From: an uncultured Alphaproteobacteria bacterium
GTDB taxonomy: Bacteria > Pseudomonadota > Alphaproteobacteria > HIMB59
Assembly: GCA_902610255.1 (NCBI GenBank)
Contig: CACLUX010000003.1
Location: 1 to 64,000, forward strand
Length of the DNA: 64,000 bases
Direction of reading: 5' to 3'
The position numbers and the translations under genes are program-made. Below, piece by piece: positions 31,136 to 41,953 of this stretch. Position 1 is the stretch's first letter. Each line of letters opens with the position of its first letter. The notes beneath the pieces were generated by a model that was not told the DNA's origin, did no database searches, and saw only the letters and a list, made by a program, of their open reading frames with translations.

Positions 31136-32887
31136 CTAAAGACTTTTTTCAAACTCATCTATTAGGCCTGAAATCATTGAGAGGCCTTTTTCCCAACTAT
31201 TTTTTTGTTTTAGGTCCACGTTAAATGGTTTTAAAACTTCACTATAGTGTTTCGATCCACCACTTTTTAAAAGACTAATGTAACTTTCCTTAAAATTTGG
31301 AAGGCCCTCATCATAAAGTTGAATCAAAATATTTACTAAACAATCTCCAAAAGCATAAGCATATACATAAAAGGGAGTATGAATAAAATGAGGTATGTAT
31401 GTCCAAAAATATCTATATCCATCTGTTAATTCAATATTAGGGCCAAGACTTTCAGATTGTGTTTTCAACCAAAAATCACAAAGTTGATCAGATGATAACT
31501 CTCCTTTTTTTCTCTCATAGTGAACTAACTTTTCAAATTCAAAAAATGATATTTGCCTGACAACAGTGTTAATCATGTCTTCTATTTTTGATGCTAAAAG
31601 ATATTTTCTGGCACTCTTATCACTGTCTTCAAGTAATGTTCGAAAAGTCATCATCTCTCCAAAGACACTTGCAGTCTCTGCTAGAGTAAGTGGAGTGCTG
31701 GATAAGAGCAAACCTTGTTTAGCAGACAAATATTGGTGACATCCATGTCCAAGTTCATGAGCTAATGTCATTACATCTCTGGTTTTACCATGGAAGTTTG
31801 TCAAAATGTAAGGGTGTATTGAGGGAATTGTAGAAGCTGCAAATGCTCCTGGAGATTTACCTGATTTTAATTCTGCATCAATCCAACTGTTATTAAAAAA
31901 TAATAATACAATATCTTTAAAACTCTCATCAAAGTTAGCATATGAGCGGATTACAATATCTTTTGCCTCAGACCAATTTATTTTTTTATTAGGTGAGTCA
32001 GGATAAGGCGCATTTCTATCCCAATAATTAAGTTTTTCTTGATTAAAAAGTTTGGCCTTAATTTTATAGTATCGATGTGAAATATTCTTGTAATTGGTAG
32101 TAACACTCTCAGTTAGTGCCTCGACAACCTCATTTTCAACATTGTTTGCTAAATTTCTTGCGTCTGTTGGAGATTTGTATTTTCTCCACTTATCATTTGT
32201 AATTTTATCTTTTGCGAGAGTGTTTGTAATAAAAGAGAAAGTTTTTACATTCGATTTAAAAACATCTTCAATACTTTTTGCTGCTTTTTTTCTGGTTGTT
32301 GCTTTATGATCAGATAATAAATTTAAAGCTTCTGAACTATTTAAATCTTTATCATCGATTTTAAATTTTAAATCGTTTATTTGTTCTTCAAAAAATCTCA
32401 CCCATGAAGAGTTAGAGGTTAAATTCTTATCAAGGAAAATCATCTCACTTTTTTCATCAAGTTGATGTTGTTTATATCGACGAATGTTTATTAACCAATT
32501 TTTATATTTGCCAGCATTTGATAAAAATTTTTCAAATTCTGGATCATTTGTGGCATTTATTTCGTTTGTAAAAAAAATCAAGTTTGATGATATCTCTGTA
32601 AGTTTTTCTTTTACACCTTGATAGAATTGAACCGTCTCTTGGTCGTTCATATTTGTTGCGTATATCAAAAAAGCGAAATTTCCAATCTTATCACCAAGTT
32701 CATTACCGTCTTCATACTCTTTTATGATGGTTTCGAGGTTTTGAGCTTGATTAACTAATTGACCTTTATATTTTTTGTTAAAAGATTTAGAGAAATTTCT
32801 ATATTTATCGAGATCAAGATCAATTCCTTCATCTTTTATAGAAGAGTAAAAATCTCCTAAATTCCAGTTCGGCAATTTCTCAGTCAT
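31136..32887 (-). CDS. pepF: M3 family oligoendopeptidase (PepF type)
   Basis: A 583-residue zinc metallopeptidase. The active site HELGHGCHQYLS lies near residues 375-386, with the third ligand Glu in LAETASVFGEMMTF. The N-terminal helical part is typical for oligoendopeptidase F, which cuts short peptides in the cytosol. It is part of a minus-strand run with the DUF1244 gene upstream (five bases) and the ABC1 kinase downstream (six bases). Confidence 0.9.
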   Translation of the reverse strand: MTEKLPNWNLGDFYSSIKDEGIDLDLDKYRNFSKSFNKKYKGQLVNQAQNLETIIKEYEDGNELGDKIGNFAFLIYATNMNDQETVQFYQGVKEKLTEISSNLIFFTNEINATNDPEFEKFLSNAGKYKNWLINIRRYKQHQLDEKSEMIFLDKNLTSNSSWVRFFEEQINDLKFKIDDKDLNSSEALNLLSDHKATTRKKAAKSIEDVFKSNVKTFSFITNTLAKDKITNDKWRKYKSPTDARNLANNVENEVVEALTESVTTNYKNISHRYYKIKAKLFNQEKLNYWDRNAPYPDSPNKKINWSEAKDIVIRSYANFDESFKDIVLLFFNNSWIDAELKSGKSPGAFAASTIPSIHPYILTNFHGKTRDVMTLAHELGHGCHQYLSAKQGLLLSSTPLTLAETASVFGEMMTFRTLLEDSDKSARKYLLASKIEDMINTVVRQISFFEFEKLVHYERKKGELSSDQLCDFWLKTQSESLGPNIELTDGYRYFWTYIPHFIHTPFYVYAYAFGDCLVNILIQLYDEGLPNFKESYISLLKSGGSKHYSEVLKPFNVDLKQKNSWEKGLSMISGLIDEFEKSL

Positions 32888-32892
32888 CTAAA

Positions 32893-33186
32893 CTATTTTT
32901 TTTTAAATTGTTCTATTTGTTCTTTTGTTGCTTCTGATTGATATTTACTTTTCCATTCAGAGTAAGCCATTCCATAAATAATCTTTCTTGATTCCTCATA
33001 GTCTAGATCATAGTTTTCCTCTTTTGCATATTTTACATACCATTTTGATAAACAATTTCTGCAAAATCCACTAAGATTCATCAGGTCAATATTTTGTACA
33101 TCAGTCCTACCTCTTAAATGATTAATTAAATGATCAAGCACGTTGGCTTTAATTTTGTACTCTTGCTCTTTTGATATTTTACTCAT
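32893..33186 (-). CDS. DUF1244 family protein
   Basis: A 97-residue protein matching the conserved DUF1244 family common in Alphaproteobacteria. Characteristic elements are HLRGRTDVQNIDLMNLSGFCRNCLSKWY (here HLRGRTDVQNIDLMNL then GFCRNCLSKWY) and EARK-like helices ending in YGMAYSEWKSKYQ. The CRNC pair may bind metal. The function is unknown. It is the first gene of a probable operon with pepF and the ABC1 kinase, divergent from pyk. Confidence 0.85.
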   Translation of the reverse strand: MSKISKEQEYKIKANVLDHLINHLRGRTDVQNIDLMNLSGFCRNCLSKWYVKYAKEENYDLDYEESRKIIYGMAYSEWKSKYQSEATKEQIEQFKKK

Positions 33187-33233
33187 GGTAATTTACTAAT
33201 ATCATGTTATTTATTAATTTCTAAACAAATCAA

Positions 33234-34670
33234 ATGAAACTTAGAAACCGTAAAGCCAAAATTGTTGCAACATTAGGACCAGCCTGTGAGACTGAAAAAG
33301 CTATTGAGAAATTATTTTTATCTGGTGCTGACGTATTTCGTCTTAATTTTAGTCATGGTGACCATGAGGATCACAAAAAAAAAGTTAAAATTATTAGAAA
33401 TTTAGAAAAAAAATATGATCGTTATATTTGTATTTTAGGTGACTTACAGGGTCCCAAATTCAGAGTTGGTAGATTTCTAAATGTCAAAGAACAACTAAAA
33501 AAAAACCAAATATTTACTTTTGATCAAAATAAAAAAGATGGTGACAGTTCTCGAGTCTACTTGCCTCACAAAGAAATTTTCAAATCTATAGCAATCGGAC
33601 AAAGGCTGTTAGTGAATGATGGTAAGGTAAGGTTAAAAGTAAAATCAAAATCTGCTTCTGCAATTAAATGTGTTGTTACAGATGGTGGAGAAATTTCTAA
33701 TAACAAAGGATTGAATATTCCAGATACAAAACTTGATTTAAAAATAATTACTCCAAAAGACAAAAAAGATTTAGAGCTAGCAATTAAACTTGATGTTGAT
33801 TGGATAGCTCTTTCATTTATTCAAACTACAAAAGATTTATTAACAGCAAAAAAACTTATTCCTGCAAAATTTAAAGTAATGGTTAAAGTAGAAAAACCCT
33901 CTGCAATGGAAGAAATTGAGTCGATAACTGAAAATTCTGATGGAATAATGGTTGCTAGAGGAGATCTGGGTGTTGAAACAAATCCAGAAGATGTGCCAAT
34001 TCATCAAAGAACAATGGTAGCTGCATGCAGAAAATATGGAAAGCCATGTATTGTTGCAACACAAATGCTTGAGAGTATGATTGACTCACCTACTCCAACG
34101 AGAGCAGAGGCCTCTGATGTTGCTACAGCAGTATTTCAAGGGGTAGACGCTGTAATGTTATCTGCAGAGTCAGCTGCTGGTAATTACCCTAAAGAGTCTG
34201 TAGAAATGATGGATAAAATTATTAAACGTGTTGAAAGTGATCCTAAATATTTAGCTAATATTCAAAATTATAATTTGAATATGGTAAAAACATCAACAGA
34301 GGCTATTGCTACTGCAGCACTTGAAGTGGCCACCATTGCTGAATGCAATTGTATCGCAACATTTTCTCAATCAGGAAGATCTGTTTTGAGAGTCGCAAGG
34401 ATGAGGCCTGATGTGACATTAATAGGATTAACAACTAATAAAAAAGTTGCTCGTCAAAATGCTTTAACTTGGGGTACTTTTATGGATGTCGTGGATGAAA
34501 TTTCATCATCAACTGAGATGGTGGACCGTGCCTGTAAAATAGCAAAGGTAAGAAAAATTCTTAAACATGGTGAAAAAATAATAATCACAGCTGGAGTACC
34601 TTTTGGAAAAGTTGGAAGTACAAATATTCTTCGAATAGCTAAAATTATTTCTAATAGTAAATTAACTTAA
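33234..34670 (+). CDS. pyk: Pyruvate kinase
   Basis: A 478-residue enzyme that makes pyruvate and ATP from phosphoenolpyruvate. Motifs are KIVATLGPAC at the N-terminus, RLNFSHGDHEDH, the active-site MVKVEKPSAMEEI with the signature Lys, MVARGDLGVE near 240 and ATQMLESMIDSPTPTRAE. The C-terminal domain is complete. Its last eight bases overlap the convergent aminotransferase gene. Confidence 0.95.
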   Translation: MKLRNRKAKIVATLGPACETEKAIEKLFLSGADVFRLNFSHGDHEDHKKKVKIIRNLEKKYDRYICILGDLQGPKFRVGRFLNVKEQLKKNQIFTFDQNKKDGDSSRVYLPHKEIFKSIAIGQRLLVNDGKVRLKVKSKSASAIKCVVTDGGEISNNKGLNIPDTKLDLKIITPKDKKDLELAIKLDVDWIALSFIQTTKDLLTAKKLIPAKFKVMVKVEKPSAMEEIESITENSDGIMVARGDLGVETNPEDVPIHQRTMVAACRKYGKPCIVATQMLESMIDSPTPTRAEASDVATAVFQGVDAVMLSAESAAGNYPKESVEMMDKIIKRVESDPKYLANIQNYNLNMVKTSTEAIATAALEVATIAECNCIATFSQSGRSVLRVARMRPDVTLIGLTTNKKVARQNALTWGTFMDVVDEISSSTEMVDRACKIAKVRKILKHGEKIIITAGVPFGKVGSTNILRIAKIISNSKLT

Positions 34671-35858
34671 TTTAGAACAAGCAGTTTTAATTCTTTGGCA
34701 GGCATCCTCTAATATTGAGTCAGAAGTTGCATAAGAAATTCTAAAGAAACCCTCTAATCCAAATGCAGAACCTTGTACACCTGCAACACCCACCTCTTCA
34801 AGAAGATAATCCATAAAGTCACCATCAGTTATGAGTTTTTTACCAGACTCCGTTGTCTTACCTAAAACTCCTTTACATGAAGCAAAAACATAAAAAGCAC
34901 CCTCTGGAGTTCTGCAAGACAATCCAGGTGTTTCATTTAAATGTTTTACAACTATATTACGCCTTCTAAGAAAAGATTCATTGTTTGATATAATAAAACT
35001 TTGATCACCATTTAATGCCTCTACAGAAGCTGCCATTGATATTGATGCTGTAGAAGATACGTTTTGTGATTGAACTTTGTTCATTGCATTGATGAGACTG
35101 ACTGGACCTGCTGCGTAGCCTACTCTCCAGCCTGTCATACAATAAGACTTGGATAATCCATTCATCGTTAACGTTCTTTCTTTTAAAAATGGGCAAACTT
35201 CAGCTATTGTTTTGAACTCATTGGTGTCGTAAACGATCTTTTCATAAATATCATCTGATAAAATATAAATATTTTCGTAACTTTTAAGAACATCTCCTAT
35301 AGCTACCAATTCCTCTTTGGTATACATAGATCCAGTCGGATTACTTGGGCTATTTAGCATCAACCATTTTGTTTTTGAAGATATATTTTTCTCCAAATCC
35401 TCAGGTGTGATTTTAAAACCACTTTGCTCACTACACTCAACTATGATAGGTTTTCCATCATTTAAAATTACAATATCGGGGTAACTCACCCAATATGGAG
35501 CAGGGATTATAACTTCATCACCTTGATTAATTGTTGCTGAGAAAGCATTATAAATTATATGCTTTCCACCAACTCCAACTGTAATATTACCAAGTTCATA
35601 ATCTAAGTTATTATCTCTTTGAAATTTTTTTTGAATTGCGACCTGCAAGTCTGGTGTTCCTTTACCTGGTACATACTTTGTAAAACCCTTATTTATGGCC
35701 TCAATAGCTGCGCTTTTAATGTGATCAGGTGTATCAAAATCTGGTTCTCCAGCTGCTAAAACAATCACATCCTTACCAGCTCTTTTCAGTTCCTGGGCCT
35801 TCATATTGGTGGCTATTGTTAATGATGGTTTTATGTTATTTACTCTATTTGAAATCAT
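34662..35858 (-). CDS. aspC: Aspartate aminotransferase (class I, type I-gamma)
   Basis: A 398-residue PLP enzyme. The pyridoxal Lys lies in NGLSKSYCMTGWRVGYAAG near 236. NSPSNPTGSMYTKEE supplies the conserved Asn-Pro and FRISYATS the substrate Arg. It resembles the Rhizobiales/Thermus aspartate aminotransferase group, which can also accept prephenate. The gene symbol is by homology. It is divergent from uvrB by 47 bases and converges on pyk. Confidence 0.88.
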   Translation of the reverse strand: MISNRVNNIKPSLTIATNMKAQELKRAGKDVIVLAAGEPDFDTPDHIKSAAIEAINKGFTKYVPGKGTPDLQVAIQKKFQRDNNLDYELGNITVGVGGKHIIYNAFSATINQGDEVIIPAPYWVSYPDIVILNDGKPIIVECSEQSGFKITPEDLEKNISSKTKWLMLNSPSNPTGSMYTKEELVAIGDVLKSYENIYILSDDIYEKIVYDTNEFKTIAEVCPFLKERTLTMNGLSKSYCMTGWRVGYAAGPVSLINAMNKVQSQNVSSTASISMAASVEALNGDQSFIISNNESFLRRRNIVVKHLNETPGLSCRTPEGAFYVFASCKGVLGKTTESGKKLITDGDFMDYLLEEVGVAGVQGSAFGLEGFFRISYATSDSILEDACQRIKTACSKLS

Positions 35859-35905
35859 TTTTTTTATTTAGTTATCTATAAACTTATTTATAAATTTCTA
35901 CAAGT

Positions 35906-37888
35906 ATGCCATTTAGAATAGTAAGTGAAAATAAACCTAAAGGAGACCAGCCTCAAGCAATTAAAAAATTGATTGATGGTTTAGAAAAAAGGAAACAAAG
36001 CCAAGTATTATTGGGTGTAACCGGCTCTGGAAAAACATTTACAATTGCAAATGTTATTGAAAAATATAACAGACCAACATTGATTATGGCTCCAAATAAG
36101 ACCTTAGCTGCGCAATTGTATGAAGAGTTAAAAGTATTGTTTCCTAACAATGCAGTTGAGTATTTTGTGAGTTATTATGATTATTATCAACCAGAAGCTT
36201 ATGTACCTCGATCAGATACATTCATAGAAAAAGAGTCCTCTATAAATGAGCAAATAGATCGTTTTAGACACTCAGCAACTAGATCATTAGTAGAAAGAGA
36301 AGATGTAATTATTGTAGCAAGTGTTTCATGTATATACGGCATCGGGTCCGTTGACTCTTATTCTAAAATGACTTTAGAAATTAAAAAAGGACAAAACATT
36401 AATTTAATGGAGTTCCTGAGAGAATTAGTAGAGTTACAGTATAAAAGAAATAATATTGATTTTAGAAGAGGTATGTTTCGAGTAACTGGAGATCGGGTTG
36501 ATGTTTTTCCTGCGCATTTAGAGGATATAGCTTGGAGGATAAGTTTTTTTGGAGACGAGGTGGAAGATATTAAAGAATTTGATCCTCTCACAGGTGAATT
36601 CATCCAAAGCTTCGAAGAAGTAAAAATCTTTGCAAATAGTCATTACATTACTCCAAAACCACGATTAGAGAACGCTATTAAAGAAATTAAGAAAGATTTA
36701 AAAATAAGACTAGAAGAGTTTGATAAGGAAAAAAAGTTGCTTGAATTTCAAAGATTAAAAGAGAGAACTAATTTTGATTTGGAAATGATACAGGCAACGG
36801 GAACATGTTCAGGAATTGAGAATTATTCGAGATATTTAAGTGGAAGACAACCTGGTGAAGCACCACCAACTCTATACGAGTTTATTCCAGAAAACTCGCT
36901 TCTTATAATTGATGAGTCTCATGTATCCGTGCCTCAAATAAATGGTATGTATAAAGGTGACCGATCTAGAAAAAAAACTTTATCAGATTATGGATTTAGA
37001 CTTCCATCTGCATTGGATAATCGACCTTTAACTTTTGAAGAATGGAATATGATGCGTCCCCCTACTATTTTTTTATCTGCAACTCCTGGCCCATGGGAAT
37101 TGAATGAAGTCGAAAATGAGTATGTTGAACAAATCATACGACCCACAGGTCTAATTGATCCTGAGTGTGTGATCAAAACAACTGTCAATCAAGTGGAAGA
37201 TTTGATGGGTGAAATTAAAATAACGCTCAATAAGAAAAATAGAGTATTGATTACAACTCTTACAAAAAAAAATGCCGAGGACTTAACCAATTACTTAAAA
37301 GAACATAATTTAAAGACTGAATATATGCACTCTGATGTTGAGACTATTGATAGAATAAAACTTATTCGCTCTTTAAGAATTGGGGAGATTGATATTTTAA
37401 TTGGTATTAATTTACTTAGAGAAGGACTAGATATTCCTGAGTGTGGTTTAGTAGCCATTCTTGACGCTGACAAAGAGGGTTATTTAAGGTCAAAAACTAG
37501 TTTGGTCCAAACTATAGGTCGTGCAGCCAGAAATATAGATGGAAAAGTGATTTTATATGCAGATGTATTAACTAAAAGTATTAAAGCAGCTCTTGAGGAA
37601 ACAAAATACAGAAAAAATAAACAAATTGAATTTAATAAGAAAAATAACATTACCCCTCAATCAGTGAAAAGAAATATTGGTGAAATTATCGAGAGCATCT
37701 ATGAAAAAGATAGCTATACTGTGGGTACATCTGAAATTGATAAATTGAGTCCTAATAAATTTGAAAAACATGTTCAAAAATTAGAGAAAAAAATGTTATC
37801 TGCAGCTGAAAATTTAGATTTTGAAAAAGCTGCAATGTTCAGAGATGAGATAAGGAAACTTAAAAAAGATCAAATGGGTGTGAATTGA
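35906..37888 (+). CDS. uvrB: UvrABC system protein B
   Basis: A 660-residue helicase-like subunit of nucleotide excision repair. Walker A is [16 protein letters not shown] near 36-50; the beta-hairpin [15 protein letters not shown], the DESHV box and the GRAARN motif VI are all present. A UVR motif at the C-terminus ([24 protein letters not shown], given in part: [16 protein letters not shown]) binds UvrC. uvrC is in this window at 48260. The next gene starts within its stop codon (TTGA overlap). Confidence 0.96.
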   Translation: MPFRIVSENKPKGDQPQAIKKLIDGLEKRKQSQVLLGVTGSGKTFTIANVIEKYNRPTLIMAPNKTLAAQLYEELKVLFPNNAVEYFVSYYDYYQPEAYVPRSDTFIEKESSINEQIDRFRHSATRSLVEREDVIIVASVSCIYGIGSVDSYSKMTLEIKKGQNINLMEFLRELVELQYKRNNIDFRRGMFRVTGDRVDVFPAHLEDIAWRISFFGDEVEDIKEFDPLTGEFIQSFEEVKIFANSHYITPKPRLENAIKEIKKDLKIRLEEFDKEKKLLEFQRLKERTNFDLEMIQATGTCSGIENYSRYLSGRQPGEAPPTLYEFIPENSLLIIDESHVSVPQINGMYKGDRSRKKTLSDYGFRLPSALDNRPLTFEEWNMMRPPTIFLSATPGPWELNEVENEYVEQIIRPTGLIDPECVIKTTVNQVEDLMGEIKITLNKKNRVLITTLTKKNAEDLTNYLKEHNLKTEYMHSDVETIDRIKLIRSLRIGEIDILIGINLLREGLDIPECGLVAILDADKEGYLRSKTSLVQTIGRAARNIDGKVILYADVLTKSIKAALEETKYRKNKQIEFNKKNNITPQSVKRNIGEIIESIYEKDSYTVGTSEIDKLSPNKFEKHVQKLEKKMLSAAENLDFEKAAMFRDEIRKLKKDQMGVN

Positions 37889-38811
37889 TTGAGAGTTTAT
37901 TAGGAGTATTAATAAGTCTTGCTTTATTAATATGGTCATGTGATTTTGCAATAAAAAATTCAATATTAATCTCACACGTTTATAAAATTAGACCAATCCT
38001 TGTTGGAATATTTATTATAGCAATTGGCACTTCCCTCCCTGAGTTTGCAGCAACATTCCAAGCATTAAAGTTAAATTCCGTTGGAATAGTAGCAGGTAAT
38101 CTTGTTGGAAGTAATATTGCAAATATTTTATTGGTAGGGGGTATCATGTTATATCCCATTACTAGGTTAGTAACTGATAATAGGGATAAAAGTACTTTTT
38201 TATTTTTTTTAATTTTTTCAATCGTTTTTTTTATTTTCATAATATTTGATTTTAAAATTGGCTACATGTACGGTGTTTTACTTTTTGGATTACTTTGTTT
38301 TTTTATTTATTTTGAATTAAAAAAACCAATTGATGAAACTAACACAATATCCAAGATAACAAATTCTTCATCTTTTTTTATTATTTTAAAAATAATATTA
38401 GCATTTATAGCTTTATTTTTTAGTTCTAAGTATTTTATTGTTTATGCAAAAGATTTAACTAGCATATTTGGTGTTGCAGAAACTACTATTGGAATAACAA
38501 TTGTTGCTTTTGGTACTTCTTTGCCTGAGGTAATTGCAACAATTTTATCAATCGTAAAAAAACAAAATAATTTGGCAATTGGAAATATTCTCGGATCAAA
38601 TATAGCCAACATATTTGGAATAACGATTATTGCTGTGCTAATCAATGGAAGTATAAATTTTTATGAATTACTTAGTCAAATTGATAAATGGCTATTTTTA
38701 GTAACTTCTTTATTATTTTTTATAATTATTTCTTTAAAATTGGCTGGAAAATTAATTTCTCTTGGCTTTATATTAGCCTATATGATCTATTTTGTGTTCC
38801 TATATTTGTAG
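37885..38811 (+). CDS. Calcium/sodium antiporter (YrbG-like)
   Basis: A 308-residue membrane protein with two homologous halves, each with an alpha repeat: [13 protein letters not shown] with [12 protein letters not shown], and [13 protein letters not shown] with [12 protein letters not shown]. This is the signature of the CaCA exchanger family, about ten helices in the inner membrane. The TTG start overlaps the uvrB stop. The ion preference is inferred from family. Confidence 0.88.
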   Translation: MIESLLGVLISLALLIWSCDFAIKNSILISHVYKIRPILVGIFIIAIGTSLPEFAATFQALKLNSVGIVAGNLVGSNIANILLVGGIMLYPITRLVTDNRDKSTFLFFLIFSIVFFIFIIFDFKIGYMYGVLLFGLLCFFIYFELKKPIDETNTISKITNSSSFFIILKIILAFIALFFSSKYFIVYAKDLTSIFGVAETTIGITIVAFGTSLPEVIATILSIVKKQNNLAIGNILGSNIANIFGITIIAVLINGSINFYELLSQIDKWLFLVTSLLFFIIISLKLAGKLISLGFILAYMIYFVFLYL

Positions 38812-38820
38812 AATGAATAA

Positions 38821-41013
38821 ATGAAAAAATTAAAAGTCCTAATACCCATAGCAATACTTTTAATTTTAGTGATTTTATTTGGACTTAGTTTTCTAAAATT
38901 ACCTATGAATATTTTATCTAAAGAAATGGTCGAGAGAGAAACTAAAGGTTTAGTTACATTGAACAGTTTATCAAATCAAACTTTAAAAATTATGCCTAAA
39001 CCAATTCTCTCTATAAATAATTCAAATTTCAAGATTAATTATAATTTAATCCAAACTGATTTTGCAGCTTCTGATATTGAAATTTCTAGATCTATTTTTA
39101 ATGCGGATGATATTGCAATTTCACTTAACCAAGCAAGAATAGAAAATGTAAATTCAAATTTTGTTAACAATGCGATTTTACTAGAGGGTGATATCGATAA
39201 TTTAAAATTACAGATCTCTAACGAGGGCAATAATACAAGAATAGTATCAAATAAATTTAAATATAAAGGCTCTGATTTATATTTTGATATTTATACAGCT
39301 AATTCAGACATAAACAAAATTGATTTTACCATAGAAAATCTAGATATAGATGAACTAGTATTACTTTTAGGTGAAGATTACCAAGAAGTTTTAAAAAAAA
39401 TAAATTTTCAAAGTCTTGATATCAAAGGTGAATATGTAAAAGAAAATTTAAATATTGAAAACCTAGTTATTACTCTAGCTGACAAATCACAAATTAATAT
39501 TGAGGGGAATATCAATTTAAGCGATTTCATGAGTTCTGATGTATCAATTAGAGGTCAAAATATCTCTTCAGATAATTTGTTTCAACTAATTCGTAATATA
39601 AATATTTTCAATAAAATTATAGACATTCCTCAAGGAATAATTGAAACTTTTGATTTAAACTACAATTCAAATAATTTAACTATAAATAAACTCTTGTATG
39701 TCTCTGATCAAGGAACAAACTTAGATTTAAACGGAACTATTGAAAATTTTGATTTTTTTAATGCTAACTTTAATGCTAGTCTTAACTCTAGTTCCAAAGA
39801 TGACTTATCAGTATTATTAGAATTTTTACCTTATTCGGAATTAGTAAAGCAATTTGAATTTGATAAAATTGAATTATCCAGCAATTTTGCAAATAATATT
39901 TTTACAATTGATCAAATAAATATAACTAATAAAGATGAAAATATTATTCAAATTAGCGGCACTTATGGGCTTCATGATATCAATAGTCTACAATTAGATA
40001 TTCAATTAAACCGGTTTAGACAATTTGAGTTAATTCCATCTAACTCATTAATTAGATTATTAAAAACATTAAATACGGAGCATATCAACGCGAGAGGCCT
40101 CATAAATGGCTCAAATTTAGCTATTGAAGATCTTCAGTTCATTAATTTGAAAGGTTCGAATTTATTGATTGACGGTAATTTAAATCTTAATGATTTTAAT
40201 AATGCCTCTTTGAATATTGGAATTGAAAATTTAAATAAAACAGAACTATTAAATATCATCACTGAATTAACTGAAGAAGATTTTACGAATATTGTGGATC
40301 TTGTTGACTTTGATTATTTAGAGTCAAACTTATACGTTGATCCAGTCAGTGATTTATTTTTGATAGAAAATTTAGATCTAATAAGTAAAGATAAGATTTC
40401 AAATATTTCTGGATCAATTAAAAATCAGATGTTTACCGGCACAGTCAAATTAAATGATTTAAATTTATCTAATTTTGACCGTTTATTTTTAAATACATCT
40501 CGTATTAAAGGAAAAATTAATCTTTCTTTAGATGTTTCTGAACCTGTTAATCTTAAAAATATTAAAAATATATCTGGAAACATAGATGGTGATATTAATG
40601 TTAATATTACTGAAGAAGAATTTGCACTAGTTTTATTTATTCAATCTCTATCTCAAAACATTGAGGATTTTGAACAAATTAATGAATTATTAAACACATT
40701 AGCAAATTCTTTTATTAATCAAAGTAGTTCTATTTCTGGACAAATTTCAAATAATAATTTGAATAAATTTAAAATAAAAAACATAATTTTAACATCACCA
40801 GACGGAGAGACTTTAGAAGCAGAATTAGAATTAGCTTTGAATAATTTTAAAATTACAATTTTTGATATTATTGACAATGAGGATTTTGTTATAAAATATC
40901 AAAATGGAAATTATTCCTATGAAAGAGTCATACCTGATGGGACTGTAAGAAGACCTATAGAAGATTTAATTCAAAAAAATATAAATAAACTTTTTGAAAA
41001 TTTATTTCAGTGA
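38821..41013 (+). CDS. AsmA-like envelope protein
   Basis: A 730-residue protein with one N-terminal membrane anchor (residues 6-26) and a long periplasmic part rich in beta strands and Asn/Asp/Ile repeats, such as NIEGNINLSDF, LDLNGTIENFDF and LLIDGNLNLNDF. The end (SSSISGQISNNNLNKFKI, then LTSPDGETLEAELEL) resembles the AsmA C-terminal domain. AsmA relatives bridge the envelope and are linked to phospholipid transport. Assignment is by pattern. The 3' end overlaps gshB by 12 bases, convergent. Confidence 0.7.
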   Translation: MKKLKVLIPIAILLILVILFGLSFLKLPMNILSKEMVERETKGLVTLNSLSNQTLKIMPKPILSINNSNFKINYNLIQTDFAASDIEISRSIFNADDIAISLNQARIENVNSNFVNNAILLEGDIDNLKLQISNEGNNTRIVSNKFKYKGSDLYFDIYTANSDINKIDFTIENLDIDELVLLLGEDYQEVLKKINFQSLDIKGEYVKENLNIENLVITLADKSQINIEGNINLSDFMSSDVSIRGQNISSDNLFQLIRNINIFNKIIDIPQGIIETFDLNYNSNNLTINKLLYVSDQGTNLDLNGTIENFDFFNANFNASLNSSSKDDLSVLLEFLPYSELVKQFEFDKIELSSNFANNIFTIDQINITNKDENIIQISGTYGLHDINSLQLDIQLNRFRQFELIPSNSLIRLLKTLNTEHINARGLINGSNLAIEDLQFINLKGSNLLIDGNLNLNDFNNASLNIGIENLNKTELLNIITELTEEDFTNIVDLVDFDYLESNLYVDPVSDLFLIENLDLISKDKISNISGSIKNQMFTGTVKLNDLNLSNFDRLFLNTSRIKGKINLSLDVSEPVNLKNIKNISGNIDGDINVNITEEEFALVLFIQSLSQNIEDFEQINELLNTLANSFINQSSSISGQISNNNLNKFKIKNIILTSPDGETLEAELELALNNFKITIFDIIDNEDFVIKYQNGNYSYERVIPDGTVRRPIEDLIQKNINKLFENLFQ

Positions 41014-41946
41014 TCTTAAAACAAAATCAATAATATCTTTTTCAATCTTACTTTTATTTAATCTGTTGATTTCTTGAATTCCAGTAGGAGAGGTAATATT
41101 TATTTCTGTTAGATAGCCATCTATCACATCAATACCAACAAAAAATAGTTTTTTTTTCACCAAAAATGATTTTATTTTTTTACAAATATACATATCTTTG
41201 TCAGTGATATTGGTTTCTTCAGCCCTTCCGCCAGCATGAAAATTTGCCTTTATGCTGTTAGTTCTAGGTACTCTTAATACAGCTCCAGCAATTTCTCCGT
41301 TTATAAGAATAATTCTTTTATCTCCCTTTTTGAAATTTTTAAGGAATCTTTGAATAATTACTGGGCAATTCGAAAATTTTTTTATGTAATTTTTTAAGAA
41401 CGTATTGAGATTAGTCTTATTATGGCTAATTTTTTGAATTCCTAATCCCCCATTTCCATAAGCGGGTTTTATAATAACCTCTTTATTCTTCTTTATGAAT
41501 TTTATGATTGCTTCTACATTCGATGATATTAACGTTGGGGGAGTTAATTCTGGGAAGTTCATCATAATATGTTTTTCTGGAAAGTTCCTTATCTCCTTTG
41601 AATTATTCAAAATTAGAGGTTTTTTTAATTGATCTAACAAATATGTATTAGAAATATAATTTAAATCGAAGGGTGGGTCTTGTCTAATAAAAATGGCATT
41701 CATCTGCTCTAAATCAATTTCTTTTAGGATCTTTCTTTGATATGAAAGCTGATTATTTTTTTTTAAACTTAATCTTGAAACATGAGATTTAATTTTATTA
41801 ACTTTATTGATCTCACTAAATACCCATCCTGGATCATTATAATAACACTGTATACCTCTATTTAAAGACTCCTTGATTAACATGTAAGTAGAGTCCTCGT
41901 TAATATTTATTTTTTTGGGGTCATCCATTTGAAAAAGAAATTTCAT
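41002..41946 (-). CDS. gshB: Glutathione synthetase
   Basis: A 314-residue ATP-grasp enzyme adding Gly to gamma-Glu-Cys. It has the family start FLFQMDDPKKININEDSTY, IFIRQDPPFDLNYI, VIIKPAYGNGGLGI for ATP, RVPRTNSIKANFHAGGRAE and a C-terminal EINITSPTGIQEI. It is eight bases downstream of gshA on the same strand, so the whole glutathione pathway is encoded together. Confidence 0.93.
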   Translation of the reverse strand: MKFLFQMDDPKKININEDSTYMLIKESLNRGIQCYYNDPGWVFSEINKVNKIKSHVSRLSLKKNNQLSYQRKILKEIDLEQMNAIFIRQDPPFDLNYISNTYLLDQLKKPLILNNSKEIRNFPEKHIMMNFPELTPPTLISSNVEAIIKFIKKNKEVIIKPAYGNGGLGIQKISHNKTNLNTFLKNYIKKFSNCPVIIQRFLKNFKKGDKRIILINGEIAGAVLRVPRTNSIKANFHAGGRAEETNITDKDMYICKKIKSFLVKKKLFFVGIDVIDGYLTEINITSPTGIQEINRLNKSKIEKDIIDFVLRSLK

Positions 41947-41953
41947 ATCAAAC